Below are positions 57,205-64,000 of a stretch of 64,000 nucleotides of DNA, in pieces. The DNA comes from an uncultured Clostridia bacterium (lineage in GTDB: Bacteria; Bacillota; Clostridia; Christensenellales; Pumilibacteraceae), in the NCBI GenBank assembly GCA_947086925.1, contig CAMUAL010000003.1, positions 1 through 64,000 of the forward strand. The letters are read 5' to 3'. The notes under the pieces were generated by a model. The model was not told the origin of the DNA and did not search any database. It worked only from the letters and a program-made list of their open reading frames with translations. Numbering within the stretch: position 1 is the first letter of the stretch; every line of letters starts with the position of its first letter. A program made the translations under genes and the position numbers.

Positions 57205-58218
57205 ATGTCTAAGATTATGGATTCCATACGGGCGCGTGCGGCTAAACTCGACCGTCATATCGTTTTGCCGGAAGGCAACGACGAGCGCACTATTCGTGCC
57301 GCCGCTCAGATTGTCAATAGCAAAATGGCGCGCATAACCGTGCTCGGCGACGAGTCGGAAATGAAAAAACTCTGTCCCGACGTAAAATTCGGCGGATTCA
57401 ATATAATAAATCCCGCAAAGTCGGACAAACTCGATACATATGCGGAACTGCTGTACGAACTCAGAAAAGCAAAGGGAATGACGCGCGAGGAAGCGCAGAA
57501 AATCGCCGCCGACCCTCTGTACTTCGGTACTCTGATGCTTAAAGCCGACGATGCCGACGGTATGGTTGCGGGCGCCATAAACTCGACGGGTGCGGTGCTT
57601 CGTCCCGCGCTTCAAATAATCAAAACCGCAAAGGGGATAGGAAGCGCGTCGAGCTGTTTTATTATGGCACTTCCGCCCGAGAATCCCGCCTCTAAGCTTT
57701 ACGGCGAAGACGGCGTTTTGGTGTTCGGCGATTGCGGAGTTATTCCCAATCCCACCGACGACCAACTTGTGGATATTGCATACAGCACCGCGAAAACCGC
57801 GCGCGACGTTTGCGGATTTAACGAGCAACGCGTGGCTCTGCTCAGCTTTTCCACAAAGGGAAGCGCGAAAGACCCGCTTGTCGATAAAGTTACGAGCGCG
57901 CTCGAAAAGATTAAAGCAAAATATCCCGATATGCTTGTAGACGGCGAGCTTCAAGGCGACGCCGCTCTTGTGCCGCGCGTTGCCGAAAAGAAGGTTAAGG
58001 GCGGCAGTAAAGTTGCGGGCAAAGCCAACGTGCTCATTTTCCCCGACCTCAACGCAGGCAATATAGGTTACAAACTCACTCAGTATATGGGCGGCGCGGA
58101 GGCGATAGGTCCGCTCATTCAGGGGCTCGCAAAGCCGGTAAACGACCTCAGCCGCGGCTGTACGGTAGAAGACATTATCTCGGTTGTGGCGGTTGTTATT
58201 TTAAACACCCAAAACTGA
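57205..58218 (+). CDS. pta: Phosphate acetyltransferase
   Basis: A 337-residue enzyme that turns acetyl-CoA and phosphate into acetyl phosphate. It is the short Gram-positive form without the N-terminal regulatory domains of the E. coli protein. Typical segments are HIVLPEGNDERTIRAA, FGTLMLKADDADGMVAGAIN, FGDCGVIPNPTDDQL, VALLSFSTKGSAK and NVLIFPDLNAGNIGYKL. The start is ATG 57205, since GGGAGAAGG precedes it and the longer frame (57166) begins inside the -10 box. ackA follows after 58 bases. Confidence 0.97.
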   Translation: MSKIMDSIRARAAKLDRHIVLPEGNDERTIRAAAQIVNSKMARITVLGDESEMKKLCPDVKFGGFNIINPAKSDKLDTYAELLYELRKAKGMTREEAQKIAADPLYFGTLMLKADDADGMVAGAINSTGAVLRPALQIIKTAKGIGSASSCFIMALPPENPASKLYGEDGVLVFGDCGVIPNPTDDQLVDIAYSTAKTARDVCGFNEQRVALLSFSTKGSAKDPLVDKVTSALEKIKAKYPDMLVDGELQGDAALVPRVAEKKVKGGSKVAGKANVLIFPDLNAGNIGYKLTQYMGGAEAIGPLIQGLAKPVNDLSRGCTVEDIISVVAVVILNTQN

Positions 58219-58276
58219 GTTCGCACCGCATAAGCCAAATAAAAAAAATCGAAAATAAATCAAGGAAGTAATAATA

Positions 58277-59491
58277 ATGAAAATACTTGTTATAAATGCA
58301 GGAAGCAGTTCGCTTAAATACCAGCTTATAGATATGGATACCGAAAAGGTGGTTGCGAAAGGCGTTTGCGAACGCATAGGAATCGACGGAAGCTTGCTTA
58401 CTCATAAAGTTCCGGGGCGCGACGACGTTGTAATCAAGTCGCCAATGCCCGACCATAACGAAGCAATCCGCCTTGTGCTTAACGCGCTTTCCGACCCCAA
58501 ACACGGCGTTGTAAAGAACATGAACGAGATAGGCGCGGTAGGACACCGCATGGTGCACTCCGCCGAGGATTTTACCGAGTCGGTGCTTGTTTCCGATAAG
58601 GTAATGGAAATCTGCAAGTTAAACGGCGAGCTTGCGCCGCTTCATCAGCCCGCTAATATAATAGGCGTAGAGGCTTGCAAAAAGGCAATGCCCAATGTGC
58701 CTATGGCTCTCGTGTTCGATACGGCTTTTCATCACACAATGCCCAAAAAGGCGTATATGTACGGACTTCCGTACGAATACTACACCGATTATAAAGTGCG
58801 CCGCTACGGATTCCACGGAACAAGCCACAAGTTTGTTGCGGCGGAGGCGGCAAAGTATCTCGGTAAAGACCCCAAAGACGTTAAGGTTGTAACCTGTCAC
58901 CTCGGCAACGGCTCGTCCATTTCGGCGGTTGACGGCGGCAAGTGCGTTGATACCTCCATGGGCTTTACTCCGCTCGAAGGCGTTCCCATGGGAACCCGTT
59001 GCGGCGATATCGACCCGTCGGTTATCGAATACATAATGGGCAAAACGGGCATGAATGTTCACGAGGCACTTAACGTATGCAATAAAAAGTCGGGCATGCA
59101 GGGGCTCAGCGGCGTGAGCAGCGACTTCCGCGATTTGACGGCGGCGGCAGACGCGGGCAACGAACGTGCAATTCTCGCGCTCGACGTGTTCGGCTATACC
59201 GTTAAACGCTACGTAGGCGCATACATTGCCGCAATGAACGGCATAGACGCGCTCGTGTTTACCGCAGGCGTGGGCGAGCATACCCCCGAGGTGCGTTCGC
59301 GCGTGGCGGGTAATATGGATTACCTCGGCATAAAGATTGACGAAAAGAAGAATTACGAAAGTATCCGCGGCGAAGTGCGCGATATTTCCGCACCCGATTC
59401 CCGTGTTAAAGTGCTTATTATTCCCACAAACGAAGAGCTTGTAATAGCGCGCGAAACAAAAGAACTCGTAGAGGGCAAAAAACACAAATAA
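58277..59491 (+). CDS. ackA: Acetate kinase
   Basis: A 404-residue kinase converting acetyl phosphate and ADP to acetate and ATP. Family motifs are LVINAGSSSLKYQLID at the N-terminus, VGHRMVHSAEDF, LVFDTAFHHTMPKKAY with the catalytic Asp, RYGFHGTSHKFV, CHLGNGSSISAVDGGKCVD, and GVGEHTPEVRSRV near the C-terminus. AAGGAAG precedes ATG 58277. It completes the acetate branch of fermentation with pta. Two paralogous membrane proteins follow 19 bases later on the same strand. Confidence 0.98.
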   Translation: MKILVINAGSSSLKYQLIDMDTEKVVAKGVCERIGIDGSLLTHKVPGRDDVVIKSPMPDHNEAIRLVLNALSDPKHGVVKNMNEIGAVGHRMVHSAEDFTESVLVSDKVMEICKLNGELAPLHQPANIIGVEACKKAMPNVPMALVFDTAFHHTMPKKAYMYGLPYEYYTDYKVRRYGFHGTSHKFVAAEAAKYLGKDPKDVKVVTCHLGNGSSISAVDGGKCVDTSMGFTPLEGVPMGTRCGDIDPSVIEYIMGKTGMNVHEALNVCNKKSGMQGLSGVSSDFRDLTAAADAGNERAILALDVFGYTVKRYVGAYIAAMNGIDALVFTAGVGEHTPEVRSRVAGNMDYLGIKIDEKKNYESIRGEVRDISAPDSRVKVLIIPTNEELVIARETKELVEGKKHK

Positions 59492-59510
59492 TCTTTTCGG
59501 GTAGCTGATT

Positions 59511-60338
59511 ATGAAACCTAAAATAGCGGCAGTAGTGCTTATTTCGTGGATTGTTTTAAGTTTGGCTGTGCTTATCGGCGGTATTGTTATCGGCGAGTAC
59601 GTTATGATGATAACTGGCATCGTGTTGTTGTTCGGCGGCGGATTTTTGGTTGCCGTAATAATGGTTATTGCGCTGTTTGTTCAGGCAAAGCATGAACTCG
59701 ACGCCGAACAAGATATGCGCAAAGCCGAACAGGAATCGTTAAGGCGAATAAATTCCACTTACCGAGCAGAGAACCGCAACGAAAACGCAAAGCGTATGTT
59801 TAAGCAAATGATTCTTTCATGGCGTGCGTCGGGCGGCAAAGAAAAAGTATTGGGCTGTTTGTTCTTGTTCACCTTTATAGCGTGTTGCGCTATGTTCGTA
59901 GTGTTTGCGTGGTTCGGAAAGCCCGTGTACGGCATAATAGCATGGGGCGTAGGCGTGGGCATGATTATAATCGCGTTCATCGTCGTGAAAATAAAGGAAC
60001 ACGTTTCGCTTTCGGTTAAAGACATAAAGCCGCGTAAAGACGGCAAGCCGAGTAAAGCCGCTCACGACCCTACGGCAAAATTCATGAAAGCGCCCGTTAA
60101 GCATTGTGTGTTGAGCAGTCAGAGCGGACCTTCTACCAACCGAAGCTCGTATGTGTCGAATGTAACGTACAAAGTGACTTTGGAAATAGACGGCAACGAC
60201 GTTACGTGTTACAGTCACGAATTTTTCAACGAGGGCGATTCGGTGAACGTGTTTTCATGGAAGAACGGCAAGCGCGTGCTTATTTTATGCCGAGTGGAAA
60301 ACAACGAAAACAGCGATTCGGAAAGCAAAGAAAAGTAA
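59511..60338 (+). CDS. Unknown membrane protein, first of a tandem paralogue pair
   Basis: Not recognised. A 275-residue protein with two hydrophobic segments near residues 7-60, a charged helical linker containing RRINSTYRAENRNENAKRMF, and two more hydrophobic segments (about 110-165). A soluble C-terminal domain with alternating hydrophobics (VTYKVTLEIDGNDVTCYSHE, then FFNEGDSVNVFSWKNGKRVL) looks like a small beta barrel. The next gene has the same order and clearly related phrases, so the pair arose by duplication. It lies 19 bases after ackA and overlaps the next gene by one base. Function unknown. Confidence 0.82.
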   Translation: MKPKIAAVVLISWIVLSLAVLIGGIVIGEYVMMITGIVLLFGGGFLVAVIMVIALFVQAKHELDAEQDMRKAEQESLRRINSTYRAENRNENAKRMFKQMILSWRASGGKEKVLGCLFLFTFIACCAMFVVFAWFGKPVYGIIAWGVGVGMIIIAFIVVKIKEHVSLSVKDIKPRKDGKPSKAAHDPTAKFMKAPVKHCVLSSQSGPSTNRSSYVSNVTYKVTLEIDGNDVTCYSHEFFNEGDSVNVFSWKNGKRVLILCRVENNENSDSESKEK

Positions 60339-61399
60339 TGTATATGAAAAAATACAGAATAATCGCAATATTGTTTTTTATTGTTTGCATTGCCGTAATT
60401 ATAATCGGAGCTGTACTTCATAAAGGTTGGCTGAGTTTAGCGGGAATAATTACTTTGTTCGGAGTCAGTTTTTCTACTGCCGTTATAGCAAGCATAGTCG
60501 TTGTTGTCAAGGCGGTTAAAGGCGTTAAAGCCGAAGATAACGAGGCGATTTCCGACGACGCGCTTTCGGACGAAAACGACGGCGACGACGACAACGAAGA
60601 ATTTGTTTTCGACGAGCAAAGCGAAAAAAACGTAATCACAGAACGCGACCTTGAACAAGCAAGGATAGAGCGCATAAACTCGACTGCTCACACCGAAAAC
60701 CGGATTGCCCGCGCCGAGTATATGATGTCGCATACTGGTAAAACCGCAAAATCGAGTACGAAAAAAGAAAAGACGCTCGGTACGGTGTTTTTAATCGTTT
60801 TGCTTGCGCTTATGTTCGGCGGCATAGTACTTATTGCGGTAGGGTGGCAAATTGCGGGCTTAATTTGTGTGGGCGGATTTGCGGCGGTTATTATTATTGC
60901 CATAATCATAACGGTCATAAAGCAAAAACTTGCAATGTCGATTAAGCGATTCGACGAAAGCAATCCGCAAAAGGGCATGGTGATTTCGTGTACGGTTTCG
61001 AGCCAAACGACAAACGGCTCGAAGTATTACGAGCGCGTCATTTCCACCACGTACAAACTTAAAATAGACGTAAACGGTACGGTGTGCAGTTCGTACTGCA
61101 AAACTTTTTACTCTGCGGGCGATATTATCACGGTTTTGCCGAGTAAAAAAGGCAATGACAGCGTATACGTTGTCGAAGAATTATCCGAGCAAAGCGAGTA
61201 CGACGAAACCGATATGCTCGATGAAATTCCGGATAACGTATCGGATAACGTATCCGAAGAAGAAATTTCCGATAAATCCGAAGCTACGGAGGCGGCTGTC
61301 ACGGCGGACGAGGTTAGTTTCGACAGCGGAGAATCCGCAGTTTCGAATCGGGATTCAGCTCAAAAGCCGTCCGTTCGCAAGCCTCGGAAGCTCGGCTGA
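60338..61399 (+). CDS. Unknown membrane protein, second paralogue with long acidic tails
   Basis: Not recognised. A 353-residue paralogue of the preceding protein. Two hydrophobic segments lie near residues 7-60, then an acidic insert (SDENDGDDDNEEFVFDEQ), the shared linker ERINSTAHTENRIARAEYMM, and two more hydrophobic segments (about 150-200). The shared beta domain follows (TTYKLKIDVNGTVCSSYCKT, then FYSAGDIITVLPS), and then a Ser/Glu/Asp-rich C-terminal tail of about 80 residues ending in RKPRKLG. ATG 60338 overlaps the previous stop (TAATG). ATG 60344 is an alternative. A terminator follows at 61445. Confidence 0.82.
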   Translation: MYMKKYRIIAILFFIVCIAVIIIGAVLHKGWLSLAGIITLFGVSFSTAVIASIVVVVKAVKGVKAEDNEAISDDALSDENDGDDDNEEFVFDEQSEKNVITERDLEQARIERINSTAHTENRIARAEYMMSHTGKTAKSSTKKEKTLGTVFLIVLLALMFGGIVLIAVGWQIAGLICVGGFAAVIIIAIIITVIKQKLAMSIKRFDESNPQKGMVISCTVSSQTTNGSKYYERVISTTYKLKIDVNGTVCSSYCKTFYSAGDIITVLPSKKGNDSVYVVEELSEQSEYDETDMLDEIPDNVSDNVSEEEISDKSEATEAAVTADEVSFDSGESAVSNRDSAQKPSVRKPRKLG

Positions 61400-61444
61400 C
61401 CTAAACGCGACGAAAAACAGTATTATAAATCTTACATTAAATAT

Positions 61445-61484
61445 AAAACCACAAGAGTCAAACATTTACTTTTGTGGTTTTTAT
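61445..61484 (+). terminator. Rho-independent terminator after the paralogue pair
   Basis: AAAACCACAA (61445-61454) and TTGTGGTTTT (61472-61481) form a 10-base stem, followed by further T. Confidence 0.75.
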
Positions 61485-61495
61485 TTGTTTTTCTG

Positions 61496-61524
61496 TTGAC
61501 ATGTGTGGTTTTGTGTGGTATACT
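61496..61524 (+). promoter_or_regulatory. Sigma-A-type promoter of the diol-dehydratase-like gene
   Basis: Perfect TTGACA (61496-61501), a 17-base spacer and TATACT (61519-61524). The spacer contains a direct repeat GTGTGGTTTTGTGTGG, also echoed in the terminator stem just upstream (TTGTGGTT), which could be a regulator site. The leader is about 28 bases. Confidence 0.8.
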
Positions 61525-61558
61525 TACCGTGTAAATATAGAAGAAAGGGGTATATAAT

Positions 61559-64000
61559 ATGAAATTCGAGATTGCCGAGTGTGAAAAGACGCCGCGCATA
61601 ACAAAGCTTGTTTCCGACCTTTTTGAAAAGATGCCGCAGATAGAGCATTACCGCGCGGTTCTTTACACCGATTCGTTTAAGTCTACCGAGGGAGAACCGA
61701 TAGTCTTGCGTAAGGCAAAGGCTTTTTACAACGTGTGCCGAAATATACCTATGGTAATACGTCCGCTCGAACTCATAGTCGGCGCAAATTCGGTAAGTCC
61801 GCGTTCGTGCCCGACTTTCCCCGAATTTTCGTTCGAGTGGTTAGAGAGCGAATTCGATACGGTTGCCACCCGTGCCGCCGACCCGTTCGAAATATCGGAA
61901 GAAAGTAAATCGGCACTCAGAGAAGTGCATAAATATTGGCGCGGTAAAACAACGAGCGAGCTTGCTACGTCGTACATGGCACCCGAGGCGCGTGCGGCGT
62001 TTGCGCACAACATGTTCACCCCCGGCAACTATTTTTATAACGGCGTAGGGCATGTAACCGTTCAGTACGACACCGTTATAAACAAAGGACTCGATTACGT
62101 AATCGAGCGCGCCGCATCCGAACTCGAAAACGCAAAAGTTTCCGACGCCGATTATGCGCGCCGTTCGGCATTTTTAAAAGCCGTTATCGTAGCGTGCGAG
62201 GCGGTTAAAATTTACGCAAAGCGTTACTCCGAGCTTGCCGAGAGCATGGCAAAAACCGAAAATGACTCCGCGCGCCGAGCCGAGCTTACTGCGATAGCGG
62301 CAAACTGCGCCCGCGTTCCCGCAAAACCCGCCCGTAACTTTTACGAGGCGTGTCAGTCGTTTTGGTTTGTTCAGCAACTTTTGCAACTCGAATCGAGCGG
62401 TCACAGCATAAGTCCCGGCAGATTCGACCAATACATGTACCCTTATTACGCCGCCGATATTAAAGCGGGCAAAATAACGCGAGATTTTGCGCAGGAACTT
62501 ATCGACTGCATTTTCGTAAAGCTCAACGACCTCAACAAGGTGCGCGACGCGGCTTCCGCCGAGGGCTTTGCGGGTTACAGTCTGTTTCAAAATATGATAG
62601 TAGGCGGTCAGAACGCCGACGGAGTAGACGTAACCAACGATTTGTCGGTTATGTGCATAGTCGCAAGTAAGCATGTAATGCTTCCTCAGCCGTCGCTGTC
62701 GATTCGCGTGTGGAACGGCAGTCCGCACGAGCTGCTCATAAAAGCCGCCGAGCTTACACGCACCGGCGTGGGACTTCCCGCATACTACAACGACGAAGTT
62801 ATAATTCCCGCATTGCTTAACCGCGGACTCAGCATGGAAGACGCACGCAATTATAATATAATAGGTTGCGTAGAACCTCAGTGTCCCGGCAAAACCGACG
62901 GTTGGCACGACGCTGCGTTTTTCAATATGTGCCGTCCGCTCGAAATGGTGTTCTCGCGCGGTATAGACAAGGGCGAACGCGTGGGACTCGATACGGGCGA
63001 CGTAAATTCGTTTGACACTTACGAAAAATTCCGCGACGCTTACGTTAAGCAGATAAATTACGCAATCGAGCTTTTGGTTAATGCCGATAACGCAATCGAT
63101 TACGCGCACATGGAACGTGCGCCGCTTGCCTTTGAAAGCTGTTTGGTAGACGATTGCATTGCACGCGGCAAAAGCGTGCAGGAGGGTGGCGCGATTTACA
63201 ACTTTACGGGTCCGCAGGGATTCGGCGTTGCCAACATGGGCGACTCGCTGTACGCCGTAAAAACTCTCGTGTACGAGCAAAAGAAATTTACTTTGGAAGA
63301 ACTTAAACGCGCGCTTTACTATAATTTCGGCAAAATAACCGAGGAACGCGCCGCCGACATAACCGCCGACATAGTGCGGGCAATGCAAGCCGAGGGCAAA
63401 AAAGTTTCGCAAAAAGAAATCCCCGCAATACTCGGCAGCGTTCTCAATTCTCTGACCGACGCCGAAAAGAACCGTTATGCCGAAATCAAAAGCTTTATAG
63501 ACGGAGTAACGCACTTCGGCAACGACGACGACTTAGCCGACGAATTTGCGCGAGAGGCGGCGTATATGTATACAAAGCCGCTCGAAACTTTCAAGAATCC
63601 GCGCGGCGGCATGTTTCAGGCGGGACTTTATCCGGTTTCGGCAAATGTGCCTTTGGGAGCGCAGACGGGTGCGACGCCCGACGGCAGATATGCTTACACT
63701 CCCGTTGCCGACGGTGTTAGCCCTACGGCGGGACGCGACGTGTGCGGTCCTACCGCAACCGCAAACTCTGTAAGTAAGCTCGACCATTACATTGCAAGCA
63801 ACGGCACGCTTTTCAATCAGAAATTTCACCCGTCCGCACTTGCGGGGCGGGAAGGACTCGAAAAGTTCGTCGCGCTTATTCGCACTTACTTCGACCAAAA
63901 GGGAAGCCACATGCAATTTAATGTTGTAAGCCGCGAAACTCTGTTAGACGCGCAAAAGCACCCCGAAAACTACAAACACCTTGTTGTGCGCGTAGCCGGT
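61559..64000 (+). CDS. Glycyl radical enzyme, B12-independent glycerol/propanediol dehydratase-like (3' end outside window)
   Basis: The frame from ATG 61559 (with AAAGGGG upstream) is open to the window end, giving about 814 residues. It belongs to the pyruvate formate-lyase superfamily but not to PflB. The active-site pattern fits the glycerol dehydratase branch: His165 in GVGHVTVQYD, His282-Ser283 in GHSISPGRFDQYM, and Cys437, Glu439 and Asp451 in GCVEPQCPGKTDGWHDAAFF. The spacing equals that of the Clostridium butyricum enzyme. The window stops in RVAG, just where the radical glycine motif begins, so the glycine loop is not fully seen. The activase gene is expected just downstream. Substrate (glycerol, propanediol or another) is inferred. 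Confidence 0.9.
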   Translation, partial: MKFEIAECEKTPRITKLVSDLFEKMPQIEHYRAVLYTDSFKSTEGEPIVLRKAKAFYNVCRNIPMVIRPLELIVGANSVSPRSCPTFPEFSFEWLESEFDTVATRAADPFEISEESKSALREVHKYWRGKTTSELATSYMAPEARAAFAHNMFTPGNYFYNGVGHVTVQYDTVINKGLDYVIERAASELENAKVSDADYARRSAFLKAVIVACEAVKIYAKRYSELAESMAKTENDSARRAELTAIAANCARVPAKPARNFYEACQSFWFVQQLLQLESSGHSISPGRFDQYMYPYYAADIKAGKITRDFAQELIDCIFVKLNDLNKVRDAASAEGFAGYSLFQNMIVGGQNADGVDVTNDLSVMCIVASKHVMLPQPSLSIRVWNGSPHELLIKAAELTRTGVGLPAYYNDEVIIPALLNRGLSMEDARNYNIIGCVEPQCPGKTDGWHDAAFFNMCRPLEMVFSRGIDKGERVGLDTGDVNSFDTYEKFRDAYVKQINYAIELLVNADNAIDYAHMERAPLAFESCLVDDCIARGKSVQEGGAIYNFTGPQGFGVANMGDSLYAVKTLVYEQKKFTLEELKRALYYNFGKITEERAADITADIVRAMQAEGKKVSQKEIPAILGSVLNSLTDAEKNRYAEIKSFIDGVTHFGNDDDLADEFAREAAYMYTKPLETFKNPRGGMFQAGLYPVSANVPLGAQTGATPDGRYAYTPVADGVSPTAGRDVCGPTATANSVSKLDHYIASNGTLFNQKFHPSALAGREGLEKFVALIRTYFDQKGSHMQFNVVSRETLLDAQKHPENYKHLVVRVAG

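Noticed and set aside
62174..63514. 446-residue minus-strand frame
   Set aside because: Antisense of the glycyl radical enzyme, whose active-site motifs are unmistakable.

Overview
The window looks like chromosome from an anaerobic, Gram-positive-type bacterium of the Bacillota, probably a Clostridia-like lineage. The case rests on an EndoA/EndoAI toxin-antitoxin pair behind acpS-nnr, a yabB-like methyltransferase next to rsmI, a GGGtGRT/scaffold pair, a PTS-type permease, two oxygen-sensitive glycyl radical enzymes, pta-ackA, and consensus sigma-A promoters with 17-18 bp spacers. No respiratory genes are visible. The species cannot be named from sequence reading alone. No rRNA, tRNA, CRISPR array, transposase or integrase was recognised.

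Layout. 1-2902: C-terminal part of an AT-rich SF1 helicase-nuclease of a kind seen in antiphage loci. 3164-4874 (minus): iron-sulfur-related pair. 5017-7206 (minus): hybrid PAS histidine kinase. 7388-7824 (minus): two small Cys-containing proteins, divergent from recX. 7937-12034 (plus): recX, a P1-family peptidase, acpS, nnr, ndoAI, ndoA. 12035-12439: REP-like repeats. 12440-18607: DNA repair block with divergent dinB and uvrB-uvrA. 18775-20064: glycolipid-type glycosyltransferase. 20129-27085 (minus): a small membrane protein and a 2082-residue exported protein of unknown function. 27412-36072 (plus): cation P-type ATPase, a GH2 protein lacking its usual acid/base, pyruvate formate-lyase with its activase, and fabZ. 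36189-38572: PTS IIC-like permease and a CDF transporter. 38663-39250 (minus): unknown. 39456-44734: metA, pyruvate kinase, a two-component system and a nucleoside hydrolase. 44735-45231: hairpins and the rpoB promoter. 45232-55716: rpoB, rpoC, tilS, a tRNA methyltransferase, rsmI. 55828-61399: a degenerate ABC ATPase, an MntP/YtaF-like protein, pta, ackA and two paralogous membrane proteins. 61559 to the end: a diol-dehydratase-like glycyl radical enzyme cut by the window edge.

The metabolic genes fit fermentation. Pyruvate kinase makes pyruvate, PflB splits it into formate and acetyl-CoA, and Pta-AckA turns acetyl-CoA into acetate and ATP. The second glycyl radical enzyme would dehydrate a diol as an electron sink.

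The most unusual features are: (i) several genes whose consensus promoters end 6-7 bases before the ATG with no Shine-Dalgarno sequence, implying leaderless mRNAs (dinB, uvrB, the P-type ATPase); (ii) the giant exported protein; (iii) a stand-alone ABC ATPase homologue without a P-loop; (iv) a REP-like repeat family whose copies show compensatory arm changes; and (v) rpoBC without adjoining ribosomal protein genes. Everything here comes from reading the sequence. Family names rest on recognised motifs, not on database searches.
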